This document shows, piece after piece, positions 42,473 to 50,941 of a stretch of 64,000 nt of DNA. Position numbers and translations under genes: made by a program. Positions within the stretch are counted from its first letter, which is position 1. Every line of letters starts with the position of its first letter. The notes under the pieces are model-generated. The model was not told the origin of the DNA. It saw nothing but the letters and a program-made list of their open reading frames with translations, and did not search any database. The DNA comes from Natronomonas moolapensis 8.8.11 (GTDB lineage: Archaea > Halobacteriota > Halobacteria > Halobacteriales > Haloarculaceae), in assembly GCF_000591055.1 (NCBI RefSeq), contig NC_020388.1, positions 124,001 to 188,000 of the forward strand. Reading direction: 5' to 3'.

Positions 42473-43264
42473 ATGCACACGGCTTCACTGCTCGGCTCGG
42501 ACGCCGACGCCGCGGCGCCGCGGCTCGCGGACGCGGCCGAGGGTCGGGTCGGGATCGTCCGAAAAGCGACGGAGACCGCAGCCGACGGGGGAAAGACGCT
42601 GTCCCGCGCCGCGACGGAGTACGTCGTCGACGACGGCTGGCGCGCGAGCGGCGAGGGGCTTTCGATCCGGGACGCGATCGACCGGCTCGCGCCAGATCAC
42701 GACTTCGCGTTCGTCCTCGGCGCGCCCGGCGCGCGGCTGCCGGCGCTCGTCGTCGGCGACACGGACGAAACAGTCGAGGGACCGCTCGTCGACACCGGGG
42801 GGATCGAAGGCCTCGACGCGGCCGCCGCGGTCGAGGCGATCGAGGCGACAGAGCCCTACGAGACGCTCGAGTCGCTGGTCGCGGCGGTGAAGCGGTCCGA
42901 GGAGGCGACGTACTCCGGCGCGATCGCTACGTTCACCGGCCGCGTCCGTGCCAAAGAGGACGAGGACGACGAGCGGACCCACTACCTCGAGTTCGAAAAG
43001 TACGACGGGGTCGCCGAGCGCCGGATGGACGCGATCGAGGCGGAACTCGAAGAGCGCGATGGAATCTTGGACGTCCGGCTCCACCACCGGACGGGTCGGG
43101 TTCCGGACGGCGAGGACATCGTTTTCGTCGTCGTGTTGGCCGGCCACCGCCGGGAGGCGTTCCGGGCGGTCGAGGACGGCATCGACCGGTTGAAAGAGGA
43201 GGTCCCGTTGTTCAAAAAGGAAGTGACCGACGAGGAGACGTTCTGGGTCCACCAGCGGGAGTGA
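42473..43264 (+). CDS. moaE: molybdopterin synthase catalytic subunit MoaE with N-terminal MobB-like region
   Basis: A 263-residue protein. The first 115 residues resemble the C-terminal portion of a MobB-type domain (FAFVLGAPGARLPALVVGD) without a P-loop. Residues about 130-263 are MoaE: YSGAIATFTGRVRAKEDED, THYLEFEKYDGVAERRMDAI, VRLHHRTGRVPDGED, VVLAGHRREAFRAVEDGID and PLFKKEVTDEETFWVHQ. MoaE transfers sulfur to make molybdopterin. It is relevant to the molybdate/tungstate-type transporter at 16-19 kb but not linked to it. Confidence 0.93.
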   Translation: MHTASLLGSDADAAAPRLADAAEGRVGIVRKATETAADGGKTLSRAATEYVVDDGWRASGEGLSIRDAIDRLAPDHDFAFVLGAPGARLPALVVGDTDETVEGPLVDTGGIEGLDAAAAVEAIEATEPYETLESLVAAVKRSEEATYSGAIATFTGRVRAKEDEDDERTHYLEFEKYDGVAERRMDAIEAELEERDGILDVRLHHRTGRVPDGEDIVFVVVLAGHRREAFRAVEDGIDRLKEEVPLFKKEVTDEETFWVHQRE

Positions 43265-43571
43265 CCGCCCGCGACGGGCGACGAGAGCCACCGCTCGCCG
43301 GGGGCACCCGGAGCGACGCTCCCCTTCGCGGAACGTTTTTCGCTCCGAATCCCGTTTTATTCGCTGGATACCGAGCGAGATATATTAATATATGCTCGGC
43401 TCTTTTCACGGAAAGAAAAAGTAAAAAAGAGTAATAAAACGTTTGATCGCTTCTAAGCACACCGTGAAACGTATCATTTTACGATCTCTGCTCCGAATCG
43501 AACCGAAGGCATCCGAAGCTTCGCCCCTTTATATACCCGCTCGGCAGCAAGAACGGAACGAAGTGTCTGAT
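43265..43571. other. 307-bp A/T-rich intergenic region upstream of a DUF7123 gene
   Basis: No gene is seen. It contains the A/T palindrome at 43371-43399, an A-rich run (gaaagaaaaagtaaaaaagag), the agtaataaaacgt motif at 43430-43442 shared with 37412, and a TATA box tttatatac at 43528-43536. Confidence 0.6.
43371..43399. repeat. A/T-rich inverted repeat
   Basis: ccgagc and gctcgg frame a 14-bp perfect palindrome atatattaatatat, followed by a ctctttt stretch. It lies 107 bp after moaE and 200 bp before the DUF7123 gene. It could be a terminator of moaE or a protein-binding operator. Confidence 0.5.
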
Positions 43572-43811
43572 ATGAGCGCTACAACGGACTCCACGACGGA
43601 GAGCAAGGAAACGCGGCTTCGCCGGTATCTGAGCCAGCGGGCCGAGGACGGCGAGGTGTATATAAAGAGCAAGTTCATCGCCGACGACGTGGAGCTCTCC
43701 CCGAAGGAGATCGGCGCGCTGATGGTGAAACTCCGCGAATCGGCGGCGGAACTCGAGATCGAAAAGTGGTCCTACACCTCCGCGACCACGTGGCGCGTTA
43801 CCCCAGCGTGA
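43572..43811 (+). CDS. DUF7123 family small regulator, 79 aa
   Basis: MSATTDSTTES is followed by TRLRRYLSQRAEDGEVYIKS, KFIADDVELSPKEIGALMVK and LEIEKWSYTSATTWRV, the highly conserved haloarchaeal DUF7123 sequence, probably a winged-helix DNA-binding protein. A GTG at 43563, in frame three codons upstream, lies closer to the predicted start site of the TATA at 43528 and may be used instead. Function not established. Confidence 0.8.
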   Translation: MSATTDSTTESKETRLRRYLSQRAEDGEVYIKSKFIADDVELSPKEIGALMVKLRESAAELEIEKWSYTSATTWRVTPA

Positions 43812-43842
43812 CCCGAACGGGACCGGTGTACGGTCCCACACC

Positions 43843-44053
43843 GGCCTCGCCCCGGTAAGTCGATCCGCGTCGGCCCGACGTCGGCCTCGCCCCGGTAAGT
43901 CGATCCGCGTCGGCCCGACGTCGGCCTCGCCCCGGTAAGTCGATCCGCGTCGGCCCGACATCGGCCTCGCCCCGGTAAGTCGATCCGCGTCGGCCCGACA
44001 TCGGCCTCGCCCCGGTAAGTCGATCCGCGTCGGCCCGACATCGGCCTCGCCCG
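43843..44053. repeat. 40-bp tandem repeat, five full units plus a partial
   Basis: Units begin at 43843, 43883, 43923, 43963 and 44003; each starts ggcctcgccccggtaagtcg. The only variation is one base near the end (gacgtc in the first two, gacatc in the last three). A partial sixth unit starts at 44043. There is no spacer, so it is not a CRISPR. The unit length is not a multiple of 3, and the open minus-strand frames are Arg/Gly-rich artefacts. Confidence 0.92.
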
Positions 44054-44136
44054 GTCCTCCAATATAAGTACGGCCGTACCAGCAGCCCCGGTCGCTGGCA
44101 CGGGTTTTATTTTCACAAGACGCGTTTCTTCCCACG

Positions 44137-45309
44137 ATGCCCCCCGCCAACCGGTCGGCGAGCCACGCCGGACCGCCGCCGGAGTCGCTGCTCCCGGCGT
44201 TCCGGACGGCCGAGGTCGACGTCCGGGAGGACGGCCGGATCGTCTACTACGGCCAGCCGCAGACCGACGCCCGGCGGCTCGAACGCCAGGTGTGGCCGCT
44301 GTTCCGCGAGCGCGGCTACGAGGTCCGTTTCGACACGGTCACCCGAAGCGAGGCCGACCCCATAACCGGCGTCGAAATCGGCGAGCAGCACCGCGCGCTC
44401 GTCGCCGAACCCCGCCGGATCGGCGTCGACGGGATCCCGTGGACGAACATCGTCATGCTCTTTGCGACGATACTGACGACGCTGTACGCCGGGACGATCT
44501 GGTACTACCAGCCGATCGACGGGCCGCTCGACCTCCTCGCCGGGTGGCCCTTCGCCGTGGCGGTCCTCGGCGTGCTCGCAGTCCACGAACTGGGACACTA
44601 CGCCCTCTCGCGGTACCACGGGGTCGAGGCGAGCCTCCCCTATTTCATCCCGGTACCGAGTTTCATCGGCACGTTCGGGGCGGTGATCTCGATGCGTGGT
44701 CGCATCCCCGACCGGGAGGCGCTGTTCGATATCGGCGTTTCGGGACCGCTCGCCGGCCTCGTCGCGACGGTCTGCGTCGCGACGGTCGGCCTCCATCTCG
44801 ATCCGGTCCAGGTGCCGGCGTCCGTCCTCGAGAGCGAGGGGTCGATACAACTCGCGTTGGGCTATCCACCCCTGCTCGAGTTTATGGCATGGGCCACCGG
44901 GGGCCAACTCACTTACGAGGACCCCGGGCTCGTCGCCAACCCGGTCGTCTTCGGCGCGTGGGTCGGCCTCTTTGTGACGTTTCTCAACCTCATCCCGGTG
45001 GGCCAACTCGACGGCGGCCACGTCGTCCGGTCGCTGCTCGGCGAGCGCGCCGAGACGGTCGGGTCGTTCGTCCCTGCGGCCCTGTTCGGGCTGGCCGCGT
45101 ACCTGGCCGTCTTCGCCGACGTGAGCTACAACGCCCCGGTGTTGTGGGGCTTTTGGGGGCTTATCTCGCTGTTTTTGGCCTACGTAGGTCCCGTAACGCC
45201 CATCTTCGATGAACCGCTGGATCCGAAACGGAAGGCACTCGGGATCCTGACACTTCTCCTCGGGGCGCTTTGTTTCACCCCGGTCCCGATCGAACTCGTC
45301 GGGGCGTGA
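44137..45309 (+). CDS. site-2 protease family protein (EGY1-like)
   Basis: A 390-residue M50 membrane protease. The zinc motif VHELGHYAL is at about 149-157, and the second motif is NLIPVGQLDGGHVV. About seven membrane helices are present. The N-terminal soluble domain (about 20-95) with EVRFDTVTRSE resembles the EGY1/S2P group lacking PDZ domains. A TATA-like ggttttatttt lies about 27 nt before the ATG, so the transcript is probably leaderless and starts just after the 40-bp repeats. Confidence 0.88.
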   Translation: MPPANRSASHAGPPPESLLPAFRTAEVDVREDGRIVYYGQPQTDARRLERQVWPLFRERGYEVRFDTVTRSEADPITGVEIGEQHRALVAEPRRIGVDGIPWTNIVMLFATILTTLYAGTIWYYQPIDGPLDLLAGWPFAVAVLGVLAVHELGHYALSRYHGVEASLPYFIPVPSFIGTFGAVISMRGRIPDREALFDIGVSGPLAGLVATVCVATVGLHLDPVQVPASVLESEGSIQLALGYPPLLEFMAWATGGQLTYEDPGLVANPVVFGAWVGLFVTFLNLIPVGQLDGGHVVRSLLGERAETVGSFVPAALFGLAAYLAVFADVSYNAPVLWGFWGLISLFLAYVGPVTPIFDEPLDPKRKALGILTLLLGALCFTPVPIELVGA

Positions 45310-45349
45310 CCGCGAGGGGACGCCAGCGGTGTCCGCGCGGCCGCCGCGT

Positions 45350-46222
45350 CTACCCGTGTGTGAACCCGCGGTCGGGCAGCGGCTCCCCGTCCATCCGGAC
45401 GCCTTCGTCGGTGACGGTTCCGATCCGAGTCACCTCGACCGGAGCCGCCTCGACGGCGGCCGAAACCGACGCCTCGGGGATCGCACAGACGAGCTCGAAG
45501 TCCTCGCCGAAGTGGACCGCCAACTCGCGCTCGTCGGCGGGGGAGTCGGCCGCCCCGCGGACGGCCGGATCGACCGGGACGTCGTCGTACGAGACCGACA
45601 TCCCACAGTCGCTCGCCGCGGCGAGTTGGTGCAGCGACCGCGCCAGCCCGTCGCTCGAGTCCATCATCGCGCTCGCGTGCGGCGCGAGCGCCCGCCCGGT
45701 CGCGACGCGGGGGTCGAACCGGAACAAGTCGTTCCCACGTTCTGTGGCCCCATCCTCGAAGAACCGCAGGGCGGCCCCGCTGCGACCGAAGGCTCCGGTC
45801 ACGCAGACGGCGTCGCCGGGCGCCGCCCCCGACCGATAGACGGGGTCGTCGCTCCGGCCGATGGCGGTCGTCGAGACGGTGAACTCACTGTGCTCGTCGA
45901 GGTCGCCGCCGACGTACTCGGCGCCGACGGCCGCGCACACGTCGAGACAGCCGGCCAGAAACGACTCGAGCTCCGAGTCCCCGAACGACGGTGCGCCGTA
46001 GACCGCGAGCGCCACGGTCGCCGAAGCCCCCATCGCGGCCACGTCCGACAGCGACGCGCCGACCGCCCGCCAGCCGGCGGTGTACCGTGTCGTCCCGTCG
46101 GGGAAGTCACTTGTCTCGTGGAGCATATCGGTCGTCGCGACGAGGTCGTCGACGACGGCGCAGTCGTCGCCCGTTCCAGGGACGACCCCGCCGACGAGCG
46201 ACAGCGCCGCTTGTTCGTCCAT
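45350..46222 (-). CDS. thiL: thiamine-monophosphate kinase
   Basis: A 290-residue enzyme phosphorylating thiamine monophosphate to the diphosphate. Family motifs are GDDCAVVDDLVATTDMLHE, WRAVGASLSDVAAMGA, VSTTAIGRSDDPVYRSGA-like TTAIGRSDDPVYRSGAAPGD and MMDSSDGLARSLHQL. The C-terminal FELVCAIPE and VTRIGTVTDEGVRMDG complete it. The length is normal. It is divergent from rps19e. Confidence 0.95.
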   Translation of the reverse strand: MDEQAALSLVGGVVPGTGDDCAVVDDLVATTDMLHETSDFPDGTTRYTAGWRAVGASLSDVAAMGASATVALAVYGAPSFGDSELESFLAGCLDVCAAVGAEYVGGDLDEHSEFTVSTTAIGRSDDPVYRSGAAPGDAVCVTGAFGRSGAALRFFEDGATERGNDLFRFDPRVATGRALAPHASAMMDSSDGLARSLHQLAAASDCGMSVSYDDVPVDPAVRGAADSPADERELAVHFGEDFELVCAIPEASVSAAVEAAPVEVTRIGTVTDEGVRMDGEPLPDRGFTHG

Positions 46223-46352
46223 AGAGGCGGATCAGGCCCCGAGAAAATAGGCCCATCGGTGCGGCCGGCGTCGCCCCCATCGTCGGGCCGCGGCGCTCCG
46301 GGACCGCCGGACATCAACAAGGTTAAACGCGCCCGACGGAAACCGAAAGCCA

Positions 46353-46808
46353 ATGACGACGTTTTACGACGTACCCGCCGAAGACCTCATCGAGGCGGTC
46401 GCCGAGAAGCTCGAATCCGACCTCGAAGAGCCCGAGTGGCTCGCGTACACGAAGACCGGCACCGGCCGCGAGTTGCCCCCCGAACAGGAGGACTTCTGGA
46501 GCCGTCGCGCCGCGAGTCTCCTCCGGAAAGTCGCCGTCGACGGTCCCGTCGGCGTCGAGCGACTCCGGGGTGCCTACGGTGATTCGGCCAATGGGACGAC
46601 GCGGTATCGCGTCCGGCCGAACCACAAACACGACGGCTCCGGGAACGTCATCCGAACCGCGCTCCAACAACTCGAGGACGCGGGTTACATCGACACCTCG
46701 GAAAAACGCGGCCGAACCGCAAGCGGCGAGGGTCGCGCCCTCCTCGACGACACCGCCGAGGAACTCATAGAGGAGCTCGATCGCCCCGAACTCGAACGCT
46801 ACGCGTAG
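46353..46808 (+). CDS. rps19e: 30S ribosomal protein S19e
   Basis: A 151-residue ribosomal protein of the archaeal/eukaryotic S19e family. Recognisable stretches are MTTFYDVPAEDLIEAVAEKL, WLAYTKTGTGRELPPEQEDF, RVRPNHKHDGSGNVIRTALQ, and QLEDAGYIDTSEKRGRT. A TATA-like ggttaaacg about 27 nt upstream of the ATG suggests a leaderless mRNA. Confidence 0.97.
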   Translation: MTTFYDVPAEDLIEAVAEKLESDLEEPEWLAYTKTGTGRELPPEQEDFWSRRAASLLRKVAVDGPVGVERLRGAYGDSANGTTRYRVRPNHKHDGSGNVIRTALQQLEDAGYIDTSEKRGRTASGEGRALLDDTAEELIEELDRPELERYA

Positions 46809-46913
46809 GCCGTCCCCGGATCGGATCCGATCGGATCGGCCACAGTCGGCTCTTCGCGCCCCTTTCGACGGAGACCACAAGGGTTCTAATCACGCCGCGA
46901 GAGACTTCCGAGA

Positions 46914-48698
46914 ATGAACGTCCGCGATCGGACCGTCGGAGCGGTGCTCGCCCTGACGGCCGTCTCCGTGGTCCTCCGGCTCGTCGGACTCGGGACCCGC
47001 ATCGCCCACTGGGACGAGGGGCGGGTCGCCTACTGGATTCTCGAGTACGCCGAAACCGGCGTGCTCTCTTATCGACCCATCGTTCACGGCCCGCTGTTGA
47101 AACTTCTGAACGCGCCGCTGTTCGGGCTGTTCGGCGCGACCGACCTCACGATGCGGCTCGTCCCGGCCCTCGTCGGCGGGCTGTTGCCGCTCGTCGCGCT
47201 CGCGTTCCGACACCGGCTTCGGGACGCCGCCGTCGTCGCCCTCGCGGCGTTTTTGACGCTCGATCCGGCGCTTCTGTACTACTCGCGGTTCATGCGAAAC
47301 GACATTCTGGTCGCGGCGTTCTGTTTCGTGGCTTTCGCCGCGGTCGTCCGGGCGATCGACGTCGACGACGGGCGCTATCTCCCGGTCGCGGCGCTCGCGC
47401 TCGCGCTCGGGTTCGGGGCCAAGGAGAACGCTCTGGCGTACGTGTTCGCCTTCGCCGGCGCGGCGGGGCTGTTGGCGGGGCATCGGCTCGTGTTCGCGTG
47501 GTACGAGGGCCGGACGTCGGGGACCGGACTCGGATCGGCCGTCGCCACGCTGCGGGACCTGCTCCGGTGGGGGTACGCCGGGGCGCGCCGCCACGCGCGT
47601 GCGATCCTCGGCAGCGTGGTCGCGTTCGTCGCTACCGTCACCTACGTGTACGCCCCGCGCGGAACGATCCCGTCGGAGGGGACGTACTACAGCTCCTGTC
47701 GGGGCTACGATCCCGTCGTCGGGATCGAGGGCGCACCGACGCTCGGGGCGGCGATCGCGAACCCCCTCCGGCTCCCTCGCCTCGGCTGGTACACCGTCGG
47801 CTCGACCGCCGAGCTGTACGCCTGTCAGTGGATCACGCCCAGAACCGACGACCCGAACCCCTACCTCGAGTACGCGGGCGAACTGGCGGCGATCGCAGGG
47901 GAGTCCTCGGCGGCCCTGATCGGCCTCGCCGTCGTCGGGTTCGGGGTGACGCTGTACCGACCCGGCCTCCCAGACGACCTCGTCTCGTTCGGGTTCTACT
48001 GGGGGGCCGCCTCGCTCGTCGGCTACCCGCTCATCACGGACATCGGCGGGGCGGCCTGGCTCGTCGTCCACGTCGTGCTCCCGCTGTCGCTACCGGCGGC
48101 GTTCGGAGCGGGTGCGCTGTACGGGACCGGACGCGACGCCCGGATCGACGGCGATACGGCGAGCGCCGCCGTCTCCGTCGCGGTCGCCGCCCTGCTCGTC
48201 GGCTCCGTGCTCTGGGGCGGGTACGCCACGAGCATCGCCGGGCCGACCGACGACGACAATCCCCTCGTGCAGTACGCCCAGCCGTCGAACGACCTCAGGG
48301 CGACGCTGGTCGAGACGCGCGAACTCGCGGATCGAACCGACGGGACCGACGTCGTCCTCGCCGGCGGGAACCTCACGAACCCCACGTCGGGCGGGGAGCT
48401 CGACCGGCGGCCGAACTGCGCCGACTGGTTCGAGATCACACCGCTGCCGTGGTACCTCGAGGCCGGCGGGATAGAGGCCGACTGTGCGCCGACCGAGCGG
48501 GCCGTCGACCGGGCGCTCGCTGACGACCCCCCGGTCGTCGTCGTCACCGAGACGCAGGCCGGCCTCGTCGACGACCGGATCGATGACCGCTACGACCGCC
48601 GTACCCACCGCATGCGGACGACCGACACGGAGTACGTCTACTACGTCGACGACTCGCAGCTGTCGCGGCCAGCGGAGACGGGAGCAGGACGGACCTGA
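46914..48698 (+). CDS. Agl23-like flippase-associated membrane protein (TIGR03663 family)
   Basis: A 594-residue polytopic protein of the GT39/PMT-like glycosyltransferase fold. It has HWDEGRVAYWILEYAETG, YRPIVHGPLLKLLNAPLF and YYSRFMRNDILVAAFCF, the TIGR03663 signature, with about 12 membrane helices. The soluble end (from about 490) has NLTNPTSGGELDRRPNCADW. In Haloferax a member (Agl23) is linked to lipid-linked glycan transfer across the membrane. There are no other agl genes nearby here. Confidence 0.83.
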   Translation: MNVRDRTVGAVLALTAVSVVLRLVGLGTRIAHWDEGRVAYWILEYAETGVLSYRPIVHGPLLKLLNAPLFGLFGATDLTMRLVPALVGGLLPLVALAFRHRLRDAAVVALAAFLTLDPALLYYSRFMRNDILVAAFCFVAFAAVVRAIDVDDGRYLPVAALALALGFGAKENALAYVFAFAGAAGLLAGHRLVFAWYEGRTSGTGLGSAVATLRDLLRWGYAGARRHARAILGSVVAFVATVTYVYAPRGTIPSEGTYYSSCRGYDPVVGIEGAPTLGAAIANPLRLPRLGWYTVGSTAELYACQWITPRTDDPNPYLEYAGELAAIAGESSAALIGLAVVGFGVTLYRPGLPDDLVSFGFYWGAASLVGYPLITDIGGAAWLVVHVVLPLSLPAAFGAGALYGTGRDARIDGDTASAAVSVAVAALLVGSVLWGGYATSIAGPTDDDNPLVQYAQPSNDLRATLVETRELADRTDGTDVVLAGGNLTNPTSGGELDRRPNCADWFEITPLPWYLEAGGIEADCAPTERAVDRALADDPPVVVVTETQAGLVDDRIDDRYDRRTHRMRTTDTEYVYYVDDSQLSRPAETGAGRT

Positions 48699-48789
48699 GA
48701 CGGGACGGGTGCCGACGGACCGGGCCGGAGGCCCGAGTCCACCGTCGCGAACGACAACACTCTCTATCGTCGCGACACGACCCAACCAC

Positions 48790-49956
48790 ATGCATCACCG
48801 AACCCCGGCAGCGACCGTCGGCGTCGTCGGCGGCGGGCAGTTGGGCCGCATGATGGGCGAGGCGGCCGGTCCCCTCGGCGTCGAGGTGGTCGTCTCGGAC
48901 CCGACGCCCGACTGCCCGGCCGCACCGGTCGTCCGCGACCAGGTCGTCGGCGGCTTCGACGACGAGGGGACGATCCGCGAACTCGCCGAACGAGCGGACG
49001 TCCTCACCTTCGAGATCGAACTCGCCGACCCCGACGTAATGGCGCGCGTGAGCGAGGCGACCGGCACGCCGGTCCACCCCGACCCCGACACGCTCCGGAC
49101 GATCCAGGACAAACTCGTCCAGAACCGCGCGCTTGCGGACGCGAGCGTTCCGGTCCCCGAGTTCCGACGCGTCGACACGCCGGCGGACCTGCGCGCGGCG
49201 GGCGAGGCCCTCGGGTGGCCGCTCATGTTGAAGGCCCGAGAGGGAGGCTACGACGGACGCGGTAACCGTCCAGTCGAGGGCCCCGACGGGGTCGAGGCCG
49301 CACTGGAGGCGATCGGCGGGGCGGCGCTCGCGGAGGAACTGATCGACTTCGAGCGGGAGGTAGCGATCATGGGCGTCGTCGGCGACGGCGGCCGGCGCGT
49401 GTACCCGGTCACGGAGACGATCCACCGCGAGGAGATCCTCAGAGAGTCCGTGACCCCGGCCCGGACCGACGGGGCAGTCCGGTCACGGGCGCGGGCGGTC
49501 GCCTTCGACGTGCTGGAACTGCTCGAGGGGCGCGGCGTCTACGGAATCGAGTTGTTCGAGACCCGCGAAGGCGAGATCCTGGTCAACGAGATCGCGCCCC
49601 GCCCCCACAACTCCGGACACTGGACTATCGAGGGGACGGTGTGTTCGCAGTTCGAACAGCACCTCCGGGCCGTGCTGGGGTGGCCCCTCGGGGGGACCGA
49701 ACTCCGCTCGCCCGCCGTGACGGCGAACCTGCTCGGCGACGTCGCCGATCCCGGGCCGGTCGAGTTATCGGGGAGCGAGGCGATCCTCGAAGCCGACGCG
49801 GCGTCGCTACACTGGTACGGCAAACGCGAGGCGCGGCCGCTCCGCAAGATGGGCCACGTCACGCTCGCCGGCGATGTCGACGCCGACGACGAGGACGGCC
49901 GGGAGGCGCTGCTCTCGTGGGCCCGCGAGTTGGTCGATGCGACGACGTTCGCGTGA
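48790..49956 (+). CDS. purK: 5-(carboxyamino)imidazole ribonucleotide synthase
   Basis: A 388-residue ATP-grasp enzyme of purine synthesis carboxylating AIR to N5-CAIR. Motifs are VGVVGGGQLGRMMGEAAGPL, LTFEIELADPDV (commonly TFExE), IQDKLVQNRALADASVPVPE, MLKAREGGYDGRGNRPV and NEIAPRPHNSGHWTIEG. The ATG at 48790 gives the family N-terminus; the longer open frame upstream overlaps the previous gene. purE, the next enzyme, lies 1 kb downstream with nosL in between. Confidence 0.96.
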   Translation: MHHRTPAATVGVVGGGQLGRMMGEAAGPLGVEVVVSDPTPDCPAAPVVRDQVVGGFDDEGTIRELAERADVLTFEIELADPDVMARVSEATGTPVHPDPDTLRTIQDKLVQNRALADASVPVPEFRRVDTPADLRAAGEALGWPLMLKAREGGYDGRGNRPVEGPDGVEAALEAIGGAALAEELIDFEREVAIMGVVGDGGRRVYPVTETIHREEILRESVTPARTDGAVRSRARAVAFDVLELLEGRGVYGIELFETREGEILVNEIAPRPHNSGHWTIEGTVCSQFEQHLRAVLGWPLGGTELRSPAVTANLLGDVADPGPVELSGSEAILEADAASLHWYGKREARPLRKMGHVTLAGDVDADDEDGREALLSWARELVDATTFA

Positions 49957-49991
49957 CTGTTCGCGGGATTTCGCGGCGGTGCACCCGGTGA

Positions 49992-50000
49992 TTTATATAC
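49992..50000 (+). promoter_or_regulatory. TATA box upstream of nosL
   Basis: tttatatac predicts a start near 50022, which is about 230 nt before the chosen nosL ATG. Either nosL has a long leader, or this promoter serves something else. No gene is recognisable in 50022-50250. Confidence 0.5.
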
Positions 50001-50250
50001 CGTGATGGGGGCAAACCGCCCGTGCGCTGACACGGAGCCGACAGCCGGCCGGGGCGGCCGCGTGGATCACCGCTGTCGGATCGCGCCCACGTCGATCCAC
50101 CTGTTCGCCCATCGACAACCACCTCTCAACCCGACGACGGCTCGGGCCGACACTCGACGCCGGCCGGGGCGGTGTTCTGACCGTCTCGGACGTGCGTGCC
50201 GGACGGACACCACCGATCGTCTTTTGATGCCGTGGTTCGAGGGACCGGTG

Positions 50251-50862
50251 ATGGAGTCTTCCGACACGGGACGCGGCCGGCGGTCGGTGCTCGCGGCGAT
50301 CGCTTCGGGGAGCATCCCCGCGGTCGCCGGCTGCCTCGGCGGCGCGACCGGATCGGACGCGAGCGCCGACGCCGGCGACCTGCCGGACGAGGGCCCCTCG
50401 TTCCCCGATCATCCCGTCGACGAGCCGCGGGATCCGCCCCCTGGGCGGCGCTGCGACGGCCCCTGCGGGATGGAGCCAGCCGACTATCCGGGGTCGAACG
50501 CACAGATCGCCCACGCCGACGGCAGCGGGGTCTTCTTCGATAGCGTCGGCTGTCTCGTCTCGTATCTCCACGATCCGACGTTCTACGACGGCCCGGACGC
50601 GGCGGTCGGGAACGCCTGGGTGCGGGACTTCGGGACGAAGACACTCCTCGACGCGACCGACGCGAGCTACGTCCTCGATTACAGCAAGGAGCGCCACGAG
50701 GAAGTAATGGCACACAACCCGAAGCCGTTCGCCGACCGCGCCGACGCCGTCGCCTACGTCGACTCGTACGACGACCTCGACGAGGCCGACATCGTGGGGC
50801 TCGACGCGTTCGGGGCCGAAGCGGCCCATCGGTATCGCGACTACCCGCTCCCGGAGGAGTGA
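50251..50862 (+). CDS. nosL: NosL family copper-binding lipoprotein
   Basis: A 203-residue protein with a Tat-like RR (R10-R11) and a lipobox Cys at 28 (AVAGC). The NosL metal motif RCDGPCGMEP (C68, C72, M74) binds Cu(I). The rest has FFDSVGCLVSYLHDPTFYDG, AWVRDFGTKTLLDATDASYV and the C-terminal helix FGAEAAHRYRDYPL. NosL delivers copper to nitrous oxide reductase in denitrifiers, but no nos genes are nearby. An in-frame ATG at 50227 is an alternative start; the frame above it is Arg-rich. Confidence 0.85.
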   Translation: MESSDTGRGRRSVLAAIASGSIPAVAGCLGGATGSDASADAGDLPDEGPSFPDHPVDEPRDPPPGRRCDGPCGMEPADYPGSNAQIAHADGSGVFFDSVGCLVSYLHDPTFYDGPDAAVGNAWVRDFGTKTLLDATDASYVLDYSKERHEEVMAHNPKPFADRADAVAYVDSYDDLDEADIVGLDAFGAEAAHRYRDYPLPEE

Positions 50863-50941
50863 GCGTCGAAGCGGGAACGTCGGCGCGAGGGACCGCCGAA
50901 GAACCACAACGCCCAAGCGAGCGCCGCCCGCCGTCCCGCGT

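Noticed and set aside
43843-44053. CRISPR array
   Set aside because: The 40-bp units are contiguous with no spacers, and no cas gene is present.
43772-44116. Repetitive protein on the minus strand (ADVGPTRIDLPGRG repeats)
   Set aside because: It is a product of the 40-bp DNA repeat read in frames that stay open by chance; the composition is Arg/Gly-rich and not halophilic, and the unit is not a multiple of 3.
50002-50250. N-terminal extension of NosL from 50002
   Set aside because: The segment is Arg/Thr-rich and lacks acidic bias; the Tat-lipobox signal begins properly at 50251.
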